From: Craspedostauros australis
Taxonomy: Eukaryota; Bacillariophyta; Bacillariophyceae; Mastogloiales; Achnanthaceae
Length of the DNA: 64,000 nt
Direction: 5' to 3'
Assembly (NCBI GenBank): GCA_026770025.1
Contig: JAMXDE010000032.1
Location: forward strand, 248,001 to 312,000
Part shown: piece by piece, positions 19,159-30,656 of the stretch
Layout of the letters: every line of letters begins with the position of its first letter
Numbering within the stretch: position 1 is the first letter of the stretch
Notes under the pieces: model-generated
Database searches by the model: none
What the model was told of the DNA's origin: nothing
Seen by the model: the letters and a program-made list of their open reading frames with translations, nothing else
Program-made: the position numbers and the translations under genes

Positions 19159-21927
19159 TCAATCATGCAGCAACCACGGCTTGGACAGCTTTCGGGCTGG
19201 GGCATGCGTGTGGATCGACTTGAACTTTTCAGCGTCCTCGTAGTCGCGGAACGTTCTCCAGTCCTTCGGATCGGCGGATTCGTTCGCACCGTCAAAGGTC
19301 TTGTAGCGATGAGCCGAACCCAGTTGTAACAGGGCGACGATCTCCATGGCGCGTTCGTTGAGTTCCTGCAGCGACCCGAAGCTGACGGGATACTTGCTGA
19401 TCTTCATCGCGTCAGCAAGCACCTTGGTGAATACCATGTCGTCAAGGTGGGCACATTCTTCGATGGACTTGTCCAACTCCTCTTCGTCAATTTCTTTCCA
19501 CGCTTGGTCCATGGCATCACAGTAGTTCTTGTCCATGAATTCGCGGTTGTGCTTCGATTGGAGCATTTCCAGCGCCATCTTGTGATTGAACTGTTCCAGC
19601 TCCTCATTTGTTTCTGTCAGAACAACCCGTCCCGTGACCAGCGAGGCGAAGAACCAACCCAGAACGTCGGCATCGAACATCGGATTGTACGTAATTTGGT
19701 CCATGAACATCATTTTGCGGTTGGTGATCTGCGTGTAGAGCAGGTCAGGTAAAACGCGAAGTGAGTGGATACCGTTGAGATGAAGCAGACTCACACAACA
19801 TGTATAAGCACAAACACAAGCAGAGGTGGAGCAGAGTTGCGTTGTATTGCAGACGGGGGATGACTGTAAGAATGTGTCGATACATCAATGTGGTGGAGGT
19901 TCAACATCCGATCACGGCAGCGGTGATGTTGGGTCGCACCTGCGTGGTCACATCATGGGTTAAGAAAATCATGAGCGTCGCAGGGTGCTGAGGACTGACA
20001 GATTGACTTACCTTGACACCATGATAAAAGTCGGGGAGGTAATCGTAAAAGTAGACGCACTCCTCAGCCTTGGCGTCAATGCCGAATTTCCTGAGAGGAT
20101 CCATCTCCATCTTCCAATCGTCTGGAACAACGAGCTTAGTGAACTTCGACTTGCCATCACCACGATGAAGCCCAGGGCGGAGTGACGGGTGCAGCATGCT
20201 CACACCAGCACCATACCCAGTGCAGAAGATGATCGTGTCAACATTCTGAATGGGAGGGAGCTCCTCGGCCTCCTCGTCGAGAAGGTACTCACCCGGCCAT
20301 TCCCAGCGCACGCGTTCGAGGAAGATGGTGTTCTCATTGGTGTTCTTGAGCTGCGCTCCGACGTGGATCGTCACCCGATTGCCTGGCCAGCACGTGTTGT
20401 CTAGGATGTCCGGCTCCGAGGACCGCGATAGGATGTGCACATGGTTGGCGCCAAGCTTGACAAGCTGGTTTCCCAGATCCTCGGCTGAGTAAGCAGCTCC
20501 GACCAGGACAACGTTCTTGCCCTTCAGGTCTTGCTCGAGGCAGGCCGAGTCAGCAGAATGGAAGATGGTCCCAGTGAAGCCACCCTCCTTGATCCTCTGC
20601 AGCGGTTGCTTGGGGATGTTCTGCTTGCCATTGTTTCCGCCGGCCCAAACGCAGTAGTCAAAGAGCTGGGTCTTCTTGTCCGACAGCTCCATGTTCTCCG
20701 TCGTGACCTCGAACTTGTCGAGATCCTCCTTCCATTCGACACTGAGCACCTTGGTGTTGAATTGGACGAAGCGCTCGAAGAAGTCGGGGCATTTCCTGGT
20801 GACTCGCGCCGTGATGTAGTCCAGCACGGTCTGGCGCTTCAGGTACACTGTGATCTGCTCGTTGGCATCCTTGCTTTCGCTTTCGTTCCCGCCGCCGTTG
20901 AGGTGCTCGTCGAAGGTGTAGTCGTACATCTCCATGGCGAGCGACGGTCCGTTGGTCCAGAGATTGTCGTACATGGCGACCTTCGTGTCAGCAGGCGCAG
21001 TGTCGGCATTGTCCGCAGTCGTCTTGTTGTTGCTGGCCTTCCGCCACACGCCGCCGTGGCTGGACGCTGCCTCGAAGCATTGCACGTCGTACTCGCAGTC
21101 AAGGAAGGGCTCCGCGGATCCTTGGTCCGACTTTTGCTCACCTTCCTTCGATGCGCGCTGTTCCTGGATGATCTTGTTGATGTTGTGGCAGAAGAACATG
21201 CCTCCAGGCCCACAGCCGATCACGCAGACGCTGCGCTTGGGCAAGGTGGCGCTGTCCTTTCCTGTCATCGATGCCATCTTGGTTGCTTTGCTTTGCTTTG
21301 TTTTGCTTACTTGCTTTGCGCTCTTGGATGTGATTGTAATTGTGACCTTGGTTGTGACTTTGGTTGTGGCGGAGGCCTGTCCCATTCTCGTCCGTCGTTG
21401 CTGGCGGAGAGAGGTGGATACGGATACAGCCTCGACGTTGAGTATTCTACGATCTAACAGTAATACTCACGCGTCTGGAGTGCCTGTATCAGCGGAGTGG
21501 CCTGGCCTTCGATGTTTCGTGGATGGGTTGTGATTTCGCGCGCCAATGCTGTTGTGCGAGCAATGCGGTTTTCGTGCTTCGCATTATCGTCTTCTTTGCT
21601 TTTCCCCGTTCGCGCTCTGCACGATTCCTCGCCCAAGATTGGGTGGTTGGCGTTGAATTGCATGTGTTCCCCCCTGTTAAATGCGAAATGTCCACAAACG
21701 TCTAACGTATCTGCCGTTTCTGCAGAGAACGCTTTGCTCGCTCGGCACCAAGTTTCAACATCGGATGCACTAACCGAGTTTCTCAATACAAGTAACTCGG
21801 ACACCCTTGAAGAGACACTATCGCGAAACGAACAACCAATGAGATCGTGGGTGTGACGAAAACGGACAGATATCCGAGGGAGCCACAGATGTTCTTCATT
21901 TTCCAGTGTTTTTTGTGACACGAGTTG
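19004..21927. repeat. segmental duplication, copy A (carries FMO gene A)
   Basis: This block matches 23764-26486 and then 40506-40767 (after the nested transposons) in the same orientation. Similarity covers the 3' flank, both exons, the intron and the 5' flank of the FMO gene. The two blocks start about 4.76 kb apart. The copy A sequence AGTTTCAACATCGGATGCAC at about 21751 recurs at about 40589, showing that the duplication continues beyond the insertion in copy B. Confidence 0.88.
19159..21277 (-). CDS. flavin-containing monooxygenase, copy A (two exons)
   Basis: Exon 1 is 21277-20012 and exon 2 is 19728-19159, with a 283 bp intron (donor GTCAAG|GTAAGT, acceptor CACGCAG|ATCACC, phase 0), giving 611 aa. 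The join reads FYHGVK-ITNRKMMFMDQI, which fits the C-terminal FMO segment. Motifs: FAD GxGxxG in VCVIGCGPGGMFFCHNI (about residue 17), the FMO fingerprint FTGTIFHSADS (about 230), the NADPH site VVLVGAAYSAED (about 259) and the IIFCTGYGAG motif (about 351). FMOs oxygenate N- or S-containing soft nucleophiles with NADPH and O2. An in-frame ATG at 21385 would add 36 Lys/Thr-rich residues, but the sister gene has ATA there, so the shorter start is preferred. A possible 5' UTR intron begins GTGAGTATT near 21472. Substrate is unknown. Confidence 0.9.
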
Positions 21928-22652
21928 GCAAACCGGAACATATGCAAAACCGTTGAATTGGCGTTATGATGTGAACACGCGCACCAATCATGAACGACAC
22001 AACAGCGAAGCAGCCGCACAGACTCGTACGACAACAATAAGACTCATAATCTACATCTTTACCCCTTTTCATCTTAATTGGGTTTCACGTGTGTAATAGC
22101 TTGTTGGCACAGAGGACTCCAACATCACCGTTGTTGTGGTTGTTGAGTGGATTGTTGTTGGTCGATTTTGTCAGGAATCGGGTGTTCTGAAACACCGCAT
22201 TGTCGCATCTCTCATATGTGTGGAATCGATCATCTTGAAACGCTATATTACCGCACCCCTCTCTTTGGATCTTTGTGACACCAAAATTGTGAGCTTCATG
22301 ATTGAGGCGAAGAACACTGCGTGACAAGTGCAAACTGGATTGTGAGGTTTGTGACCTCAATGCAGGAATGGGAGTCACACGTGTATGTTGCAGGAGGTGG
22401 TGATGTTGGATTCATGATCAACATCACGATAAACGCCCCTATGTCACAATGAACAAGAAAAGAGGATTCAAGATATACAGCATGACTAAGTACAAGATGG
22501 CCTGTGAACGAATCCCTGACAATGAACCAGTGAATAGGCGGAGAGGATCGGAGACTGTCCCAAGATGAGAAGCTGCAGGAGCAATTGCCCAAGCTGTTTT
22601 TGTGAAACATGGAGATGGCAATCCGATCGAATGAAACAATTCGGTAACGGCT
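21928..22652. other. spacer between FMO copies, with a short LTR-like fragment
   Basis: No gene is seen. At about 22169 the sequence TGTCAGGAATCGGG repeats the first 14 bases of the Copia-2 LTR (48798, 55405) before diverging, so part of this spacer may be LTR debris. Confidence 0.4.
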
Positions 22653-23434
22653 TGTTCGGAATCAAGGGTGTACGACTTTGTCGAGATATGCATGATTACC
22701 GCACTCCCAAATATTATTCGTCACACGTTTGAATATTATTCGTCCCACCTTTGGAGACTATTCGTCACACATTTGAATACCACTCATTACGACCATGATT
22801 GAAGACGAACGTGAATGATCTCAGTCCTACCATGAAGAAAGGGTAGCCTGTCCTCTGGCCATATAAGAACCACACCAAATGCAGATCAGGAGGTCCCGAT
22901 ACCAAGCCAACCATGCAGACAGCAACGTCAGTCAGAACACCAGCAGGGCAATGGGCAAGTGATGCACCCCCTCAGGGAAGCAGCACGCGCCCCTCCTACG
23001 GACAAGAAACGCCACAGGTTTGGAACATCAGACAGGATCAGAACAACCACAGGTTTGGAACATCACCTAGGATGACACCAATTGTAAGATAAGGTGTCAT
23101 GGAATCAAGGATCAAAATATGTGACAGACAAGCATACAGGACTGCAGATTCCTACCATGCGAACCTAGACGGCTACGAATGTGCAGATACAAATGATAAC
23201 ACACCGAGACGAGGACGCAAAGGAAAGCATATGGAGATGCACAAGCAAGACATGACAAATGCAGAGGGAAGCACCCGAGGAACACAACAATACCCCGCGA
23301 TGCTACCGCAGCAAATGCCTACAATGAAAAATGAAATTGGAAGAGAAAGTGAGATTGAGCTCACAGTTCTAAAACGGTACAGTTCTAACAGCAGATTAGA
23401 TCACAGTACTAACTATAACCCAGGATTTCTAACA
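22653..23434 (+). repeat. decayed solo LTR related to the Copia-2 LTR
   Basis: The start (TGTTCGGAATCAAGGGTGTACGACTTTG) and end (GCTCACAGTTCTAAAACGGTACAG ... ATAACCCAGGATTTCTAACA) match both termini of the 778 bp LTR at 48798-49575, in the same orientation, and the total length (782 bp) is the same. The centre is strongly diverged. No internal coding region or matching target duplication is visible, so this is an old solo LTR formed by recombination. Confidence 0.65.
22711..22776. repeat. 22-bp tandem repeat, three units
   Basis: Three imperfect 22 bp units of the form ATATTATTCGTCACACGTTTGA lie inside the decayed solo LTR. The intact LTRs of Copia-2 do not show them. Confidence 0.75.
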
Positions 23435-23763
23435 GATGGTAGCAAGCAGAATCGTAACCACCAACAACACCAACACCGTCGTACACGATCGCAAGAGTAT
23501 CCGCAAGCGGAGCTTGCCAACAAGGTTGTATGGTAACATACACACCCATTCAGTTTCATGGTGGACTCCGAGTATCCTCGTCAAGTTATGAAGAGGCCCA
23601 ATATTATGCTATTTCTGGTTTGGACAATTTGGTTACTTTCATTCGATCGACATGCATACGTTGGCCGGCAGACTATTCCAACCATCGGTACTTGATGGTT
23701 GCTCTTGGCGCGCGTCAACTTGCAGCTAAATGGATGACGCGGATCGGCCAACTCCCTGCATGC
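23435..23763. other. unique spacer left of FMO duplication copy B
   Basis: About 330 bp between the solo LTR and the start of duplicated block B. No feature is supported. Confidence 0.4.
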
Positions 23764-23912
23764 GAGCATCGCTCTGCGATATTACATCCAGCGACTTCGT
23801 GCTCGGCAGCCAACATCGAAATTGCTGTGCCGTTGTGAGCACACCAACATCAAATCACTGTCAAGAATGAGCGAGCGCTGGACTGCGTGGTCGCTCTTCA
23901 TGACTGCTGTGT

Positions 23913-26031
23913 TCACTCCTGCAGCAGCCACGGCTTGGACAGCTTCCGGGCCGGGGCATGCGTGTGGATCGACTTGAACTTGTCAGCGTCCTCGTAGTCG
24001 CGGAACGTTCTCCAGTCCTTCGGATCGGCGGATTCGTTCGCACCGTCAAAGGTCTCGTAACGATGAGCCGAATCCAGTTGCAACATGTTGACGACTTGCA
24101 GGGCGCGTTCGTTGAGTTCCTGCCGTGACCCGAAGCTGATGGGATACTTGCTGATCTTCATCACGCCAGCAACCGCCTTGGTGGATTCCGCGTAATCAGA
24201 GTGAGCACATTCTTCGATGGACTTCTCCAACTCCTCTTCGTCAATTTCTTCCCACGCTTGGTCTATGGCATCACAGTAGTTCTTATCCATGGATTCGCGG
24301 TTGTACTTCGATTGGAGCATTTCCACCGCCATCTTGTGATTGATCTGTTCCAGCTCCTCATTTGTTTCTGTCAGAACAACCCGTCCCGTGACCAGCGAGG
24401 CGAAGAACCAACCCAGAACGTCGGCATCGAACATCGGATTGTACGTAATTTGGTCCATGAACATCATTTTGCGGTTGGTGATCTGCGTGTAGAGCAGGTC
24501 AGGTAAAACGCGAAGTGAGTGGATACCGTTGAGATGAAGCAGATTCACACAACATGTATAAGCACAAACACAAGCAGAGGTGGAGCAGAGTTGCGTTGTA
24601 TTGCAGACGGGGGATGACTGTAAGAATGTGTCGATACATCAATGTGGTGGAGGTTCAACATCCGATCACGGCAGCGGTGATGTTGGTTCGCACCTGCGTG
24701 GTCACATCATGGGTTAAGAAAATCATGAGCGTCGCAGGGCGCTGAGGACTGGCAGATTGACTTACCTTGACGCCATAAAAAAAGTCGAGGAGGTGCTCGG
24801 TTGAGTAGACGCACTCCTCAGCCTTGACATCAATGCCGAATTTCCTGAGAGGATCCATCTCCATCTTCCAATCGTCTGGAACAACGAGTTTAGTGAACTT
24901 CGACTTGCCATCACCACGATGAAGCTCAGGGCGGAGCGACGGGTGCAGCATGCTCACACCAGCACCATACCCAGTGCAGAAGATGATCGTGTCAACATTC
25001 TGAATGGGAGGGAGCTCCTCGGCCTCCTCGTCGAGAAGGTACTCGCCTGGCCATTCCCAGTACACGCGCTCGAGGAAGATGGTGTTCTCATTGGTGGTCT
25101 TGAGCTGCGCTTCGACGTGGATCGTCACCCGATTGCCTGGCCAACACGTGTTGTCTAGGATGTCCGGCTCCGAGGACCGCGATAGGATGTACACATGGTT
25201 GGCGCCAAGCTTGACAAGCTGGTTTCCCAGATCCTCGGCTGAGTAAGCAGCTCCGACCAGGACAACGTTCTTGCCCTTCAGGTCTTGCTCGAGGCAGGCC
25301 GAGTCAGCAGAATGGAAGATGGTCCCAGTGAAGCCACCCTCCTTGATCCTCTGCAGCGGTTGCTTGGGGATGTTCTGCTTGCCATTGTTTCCGCCGGCCC
25401 AAACGCAGTAGTCAAAGAGCTGGGTCTTCTTGTCCGACAGCTCCATGTTCTCCGTCGTGACCTCGAACTTGTCGAGATCCTCCTTCCATTCGACACTGAG
25501 CACCTTGGTGTTGAATTGGACGAAGTGCTCGAAGAAGTCGGGGCATTTCCTGGTGACTCGCGCCGTGATGTAGTCCAGCACGGTCTGGCGCTTCAGGTAC
25601 ACCGTGATCTGCTCGTTGGCATCCTTGCTTTCGCTTTCGTTCCCGCCGCCGTTGAGGTGCTCGTCGAAGGTGTAGTCGTACATCTCCATGGCGAACGACG
25701 GTCCGTTGGTCCAGAGATTGTCGTACATGGCGACCTTCGTGTCATCAGGCACATTGTCGGCATTGTCCTCAGTCGTCTTGTTGTTGCTGGCCTTCCGCCA
25801 CACGCCGCCGTGGCTGGACGCTGCCTCGAAGCATTGCACGTCGTACTCGCAGTCAAGAAAGGGCTCCGCGGATCCTTGGTCCGACTTTTGCTCACCTTCC
25901 TTCGATGCGCGCTGTTCCTGGATGATCTTGTTGATGTTGTGGCAGAAGAACATGCCTCCGGGCCCGCAGCCGATCACGCAGACGCTGCGCTTGGGCAAGG
26001 TGGTGCCGTCCTCTCCTGTCATCGATGTCAT
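23913..26031 (-). CDS. flavin-containing monooxygenase, copy B (two exons)
   Basis: Exon 1 is 26031-24766 and exon 2 is 24482-23913. The intron is 283 bp with the same donor and acceptor as copy A, and the protein is again 611 aa. All FMO motifs are conserved: CVIGCGPGGMFF, FTGTIFHSADS, VVLVGAAYSAED, IIFCTGYGAG. Differences from copy A are scattered, with one dense cluster just before the intron (YSTEHLLDFFYG here, FYDYLPDFYHG in A) and others in exon 2 (AESTKAVAGVM against VFTKVLADAM). The start is MTSMTGEDG; the more upstream ATG present in copy A is ATA here. The Harbinger-like insertion starts 455 bp upstream of this start codon, so the original distal promoter now lies 14 kb away. The gene may be expressed from a shortened or transposon-derived promoter, or be silent. 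Confidence 0.9.
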
Positions 26032-26483
26032 CTTGGTTGCTTTGCTTGGCTTTGTTTTGCTTACTTGCTTTGCGCTCTTGGCTGTGATTGTAATTGTGGC
26101 TTTGGTTGTGGCGAAGGGCTGTGCTATTCTCGTCCGAACTTGCTGGCGGAGAGAGGTGGATACGGATACAGCCTCGACGTTGAGTATTCTACGATCTAAC
26201 AGTAATACTCACGCGTCTGGAGTGCCTGTATCAGCGGAGTGGCCTGGCCTTCGATGTTTTGTGGATGGGTTGTGATTTCGCGCGCCAATGCTGTTGTGCG
26301 AGCAATGCGGTTTTCGTGTTTGGCATTGTTGTTTTCTTCACTTTCCCTCCTCCGCGCTCTCCACGATTCATCGCCCATGATTGGGTGGTTGGCGTTGAAT
26401 TGCATGTGTTCCCCCTTGTTAAATGCGAAATGTCCACAAACGTCTAACGTATCTGCCGTTTCTGCAGAGAACGCTTTGCTCGC

Positions 26484-26486
26484 CCG
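26484..26486. repeat. target-site duplication CCG, left (Harbinger-like copy 1)
   Basis: CCG directly precedes the terminal GGAGC and is repeated directly after GCTCC at 40506-40508. Confidence 0.75.
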
Positions 26487-26531
26487 GGAGCAACGGTAAA
26501 AAATAAAAATTACCATAGGTCGGAAAATAAG
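26487..26531 (+). repeat. terminal inverted repeat, left end of copy 1
   Basis: GGAGCAACGGTAAAAAATAA and the following bases align with the reverse complement of the right end (GGAGCCATGGTAATATAGAT), sharing GGAGC, GGTAA, AAATT and AGGTC blocks over about 45 bp, so the repeat is imperfect. Confidence 0.75.
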
Positions 26532-26739
26532 CTGAAATGAAACACGTACGCTACGGTGGCTTGGACTGAATAGCATGACCGGGGCAACCAGTGTTGGAGT
26601 GCGGAGAGCGAAGCAACTCACAAACCCGAGAAGCACCACTCCTGTGTTGTTGGCAACTGTGCTGGTTTTGCTGATTAAGTGTGCATTTGTTCGTGTTGTG
26701 GTTGATTGACTTGTGTGGGACTATTGATGTGTGGAGTAA

Positions 26740-28379
26740 TTAAGGTGCCATTGGGGTTGTTGCCTTTGGGCGTCTGAGTGAGCGTTTGGTGTTTCTCTTC
26801 GGGGTCGCAGAGGTGGCAGAGTTCTGTTGTTTGGGGCACAACACAGTTGCAGTGTTCATGACAAAAGACACTGGATCAGTATCGTCGCCTTCGGTCTTCA
26901 CGTTGTATCCAAAGTTTGTGTTGATCTCAGTGCACTCGAGCGGATCTTCGTCATGCGCAACATCTTTGTATTGCTCGAAGCGGTCAACGAAGTTCGGTAC
27001 CACCTTGGACGGGAACAGTTTGCGCACCTTGACAAACATGAAGGCATCAGACACAGGGAAGTCCGTGCTTGCTGCTCATTCAATTTGTCATAGTACAGCT
27101 GCACTCCAGCCTGCTCCTTGGAGAACATCTTGGCCACTTCATGCTTGCTGTCCTGTGTGTTCTCATCTGTCTGTGGCAAGTAAGTTGCTGCATCGAAAAA
27201 TCGCACATCGACCTTGAGGGAGAGCTCCAAGAATTGCCGTGCACTCTCCTCCACAATTTGGAATGCCACATTCTCCCAGTGCATGAGGTACGGGCAGTGG
27301 TAGTGGATTGAAAAGCCACGACGCTGATCAGCTTGATTCGCAGTTTTGGTTGGTTCGTCCACACTGATGGGGATAAGATGCAGGCCCCCCAAGACGAGGG
27401 CCTTGAATTCCTGGCCCAACGGGTTGACGGTCATCTTCTTCATACTTTTTGTCAATTCGCCGACTTTGCCAAAATCGATCTTCCTTGGTCCCAATTCGTG
27501 TTCGTTGGTGTTCGCTGGTGGGCTGGTGGTGGTGGTGGTGGTTGTGTCGCGATGGTCCTCCTCGAAACGCGCGCGCTTGTTGGATGGATTGGTTTGCGGT
27601 GGCGCTGTCACCAAAGGGGTGTCAACGAGCGTCTCAGAAAAACGAACAACAGGAGAATGAACGGATCTGGCTGCTGCGATCTGTGTGCTGGCTTGAGGAT
27701 CTGGTTCAAAGGATGCCTCAGAGATGGGACTTCCAAGAGTTGTGAGATGCCCTGGAGTGAGGTCTGCGTTGTTGTTATTGTTATTGTTGCTGTTGTTGTT
27801 GTTGGTAGTGGTGCTGGTGGTGCCACTATCGAGATCGATGCTCTCCAAGCTGATATCACTTTCGTGATCGTTGTCAACGAAGCTCTCGTCGTCGTCGTCG
27901 TCGTCGCTCTCTCCAAATGCGTCGCCTGGTTGAATGGCCAAGCCACTGCGCTCTGTTCCTGTGATGTCCCTGTTCCTGTCTGGTGTAGCAGGGAGGCCAG
28001 CTCGGCGTTTGAAGTCAGTTGGCAGGCCTGAACAAGAATGGAAGCAGTAGTAGCAGCAGCAGCAGCATGTGAGTTTGATCAGGCATGCTTGTGACACAGC
28101 AATCCAACTCGTGTACTTACGCTGATTCTTCCCTTCCCTGTTGAGCTTGAGACGATTGATGCAGCTTCTGAAGTTGCCACGCAGGTTGTTGCGGTTGTAG
28201 TTCTTGCCTGGTGGTGCCTGGATCCAGTCAGGATGGTTGGTGATGAACTGTTTGAAGTTGGGGGCGATTTCGTTGCGGAAGAGACCACCAATGATGTACG
28301 CTGCGTCGTCGCTGGTACCTTTCCACTCAGTGTATGGTTTCTGTGACGGATTATCAGCTGCTGGTGTTGTGGGAGCCAT
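26740..28379 (-). pseudogene. Harbinger-like companion protein gene, copy 1, frameshifted
   Basis: The start is ATG at 28377-28379 (MAPTTPAADNPSQKPY). The first exon is 28379-28121 and the intron is 28120-28028 (93 bp, donor CAGC|GTAAGT, acceptor TTCAG|GCCTG). Relative to the intact homologue in copy 2, one base is missing near 27074-27080 (GACAAATTGAATGAGCAGC here, GACAAATTGTTTGAAGCAGC there). The shifted frame runs to a stop at 26898, while the original C-terminal frame continues to TAA at 26740. The product would lose its last 110 or so residues. The N-terminal domain and Asn/Thr/Asp-rich linker are otherwise conserved. Confidence 0.8.
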
Positions 28380-28740
28380 GATCTCGAAATGTGAGGCTTG
28401 CAACTTGCCTACACCTTTGCTCTGCTCACACGCAGTGGCAACACAAGACAACCCTCAGATGGCAGTGCTGTCCGAATCAGCCACGCTCCACATCAGCTGC
28501 TGTCATTGCTGCTCATTCGTTTCAAACCGCAGTCCTGTCAACTAATTCAAAACAGCGATCAACAGCAACTGTCACTTCCAGATACAAACTGCAGGATGCC
28601 TACTTTGGATGCCAGGCAGACTACGAGTGAGCAACACGATCAACAATTCAGTTGGTACATCTACACACACTATTCAAGGCCAAGATTGGCATTCATCGAT
28701 GCATCCATCGGCAGTTTTCCCCGCGCGCCGACGGAGGGGT

Positions 28741-29113
28741 GGGCTGTGGGAAGCAAAATGTGAGTTTGGGAAAATGTGGACACGCATGCCAAATGAGAAG
28801 TGTCGCATGGGAAAAAATAACGTTCCATGGGAAATTTGTCTTCATGCATGGTATATTTCTGTGTTCCCATGGGAGCGCAGCGTTCCGTTTTCCCATGTGT
28901 TTGAGACGTACGTAGCTGGCAGTACAGTTTATACGATCGATTGTCTTGGACTCCGTGGGAAACAATGCATCAAAATTCCCACGCGACAGCCTCGATTTCC
29001 CATGCGACAGCCTCGATTTCCCATGGAATCGATTCGTTTTCCCATGGAGCAAGCCCGTTCTCCCATGGAGCAAGCCCGTTCTCCCATGGGGCTGGCTCGT
29101 TTTCCCATGTGGA
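28741..29113. repeat. CATGGGAAAACG-like motif array, copy 1
   Basis: About 15 occurrences of [CT][AG]TGGGA[AG]AA[CT]CG-like motifs in both orientations, several as the palindrome CCCATGGG, over about 370 bp between the two divergent transposon genes. Local spacings repeat (for example GAGCAAGCCCGTTCTCCCAT twice). The same array is present at 60645-61032 in copy 2. Confidence 0.85.
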
Positions 29114-29876
29114 TGACACGATTCCTTCGCATGCCTCCTCTCAGTTGTCCATGTGAGACAAATCCATCAAATCACAAATAACAACAAATCCACGCCACAT
29201 TTTGATGTGGCCCACCCGAAAACCCACCGCTCGCAACACCCGATGCTGCGCGGAGCACAATCCAGCTGAACCATCAGTACAGCACCATGCAGGACATCCC
29301 ACACACTGCGAGACCTGGCACACAAGCGTGCTTGCAACAACAGCACTTGTACAAATGCTCTTCTGCATGTATGTATAGTTGTATTCTGTTTCAATTTGAA
29401 TACTATAATAGTTGCAACTGTCTGTGGGAGGCTGCGAATTCGTGTGGACAGGCATGGCAAGAGGAGAGTGCTTGTTCAGCTGTTCGTTGTTGTGTTGCTG
29501 CTGCATGTGGCAACATGGTGGTTATCCCTGAATGTATGCTGTGATCTAGCCCAGTGATGTTGGCTCGCCAATACAGTATCGCAAATCAGAGTAGAATACA
29601 GCGAGTACTCGTATTCACATGTGATGATCGTGAGCTACTCGGCCAATCAACTGATCCGAGCCGACAGAGCGAAAGAGATGACAACGTGGCAGCCATCGTT
29701 TGCAACTGTATCATGTCAGCAGCAGCTAGATCCACGATACGTACAAGCACAGTGGGTCACCAGGCAAGCTTGCAACAACATCAATCCAAGCACACTCTAA
29801 CAGCAGTGTCGGTGTTGACCGTGCTCATTGCATCATTACCACAACAGTTGGATAGCATCAACATCACAGTACCATC

Positions 29877-29881
29877 CACAG
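29877..29881. repeat. target-site duplication CACAG, left (Copia-1)
   Basis: CACAG precedes the left LTR and recurs after the right LTR at 39025-39029. The empty site in Harbinger copy 2 (59867-59871, minus strand) has a single CACAG, which proves the duplication. Confidence 0.95.
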
Positions 29882-30586
29882 AGTTAGGATTCGTGTACTT
29901 TCGTAGACGAACCGGAGTAGGCCTTGTGGACTGCCGGCTTCAGATGAGGCCGATTAACGCAGTTCACTGGGCTTGAATGTTGTATGACTGTCAAGGCTTG
30001 TAACGATGAATAGAGTAGTAGAGTTTGTACTAATCCGAAGTTGTTATTATGAGTTAGTAGCTGTAGGCAGGATGGAGAAACGATGGTCATGTATTGGCAC
30101 GGCTCTGCACTGACCCTCATGGTTCAGTGCTGAGAAGAGGCTGTACTTTCCTCCGTGTCCTTCTCCTCTGAGTCGCTGGCGATGTCATGCAGTAGGTCTC
30201 GTGGCTTCAGCAGATGTTGAAGGGATGGGAGCTGTGCAGCCGGAGCCAGCAGATTGCACTTGCATAAGGATTCCATTACTGAGGTTGAAGCAGCTTAGAT
30301 TGCACACGATGTGGCTGGCATGGCCAACAAACGTCGTGGCAGCAAAAGGGAATCCAAGTGAAGTCCATCTGACAGGATCTGGGGAGCATATAGTTCCCAC
30401 ATACGTTGGTTGGCTTAGACGGACCGTAGCATGGGAATCGGGAGCGATTCGTGACTGAAAAGAGGGGAGGGGAAGGAAGGTCTGTCCATTGTCGGGTTTG
30501 GACAATTACGCGCCAAAAGTAATTTCAAGCAACGACACGGGATACCCTAAAAAGGAAAGTAGTCGGTTCTTAGTTGAACTTCAACT
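29882..30586 (-). repeat. 3' LTR of Copia-1 (705 bp)
   Basis: Reads base for base like 38320-39024. Termini are AGTT...AACT instead of the usual TG...CA. Confidence 0.95.
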
Positions 30587-30595
30587 CTCCCTCTC
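30587..30595 (-). other. polypurine tract of Copia-1
   Basis: The minus strand reads GAGAGGGAG directly before the 3' LTR, the expected plus-strand primer site for reverse transcription. Confidence 0.75.
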
Positions 30596-30656
30596 AGTGT
30601 TGTGTCGTGACAAGACGTAGATTTCGAAGAAAACTCCATCCTTGGTGTTGCTGGTT

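Larger units (their letters stand above)
23764..26486. repeat. segmental duplication, copy B, left part
   Basis: Matches copy A from 19004. It stops abruptly at CGCCCG (26486), where the Harbinger-like transposon starts. The block resumes at 40506. Confidence 0.88.

Noticed and set aside
20531-21457. Long plus-strand open frame of about 305 codons opposite both FMO genes (also 25285-26199)
   Set aside because: It is antisense to a gene with full FMO motifs and splice sites, is Val/Leu-rich as expected for the reverse of this codon bias, and is conserved only because the FMO copies are.
26484-26491. GGGAGC considered as transposon terminus instead of GGAGC
   Set aside because: Copy 2 starts after T (CCT-GGAGCC), and only the GGAGC boundary gives matching 3-bp repeats at both copies.
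28741-29113. Motif array considered as a CRISPR-like array
   Set aside because: Motifs are short, in both orientations, irregularly spaced and within a eukaryotic transposon; no spacer-repeat periodicity and no cas genes.
30185-30505. 106-codon frame inside the Copia-1 LTR (also 38623-38943)
   Set aside because: Identical in both LTRs because the LTRs are identical; no evidence of coding.
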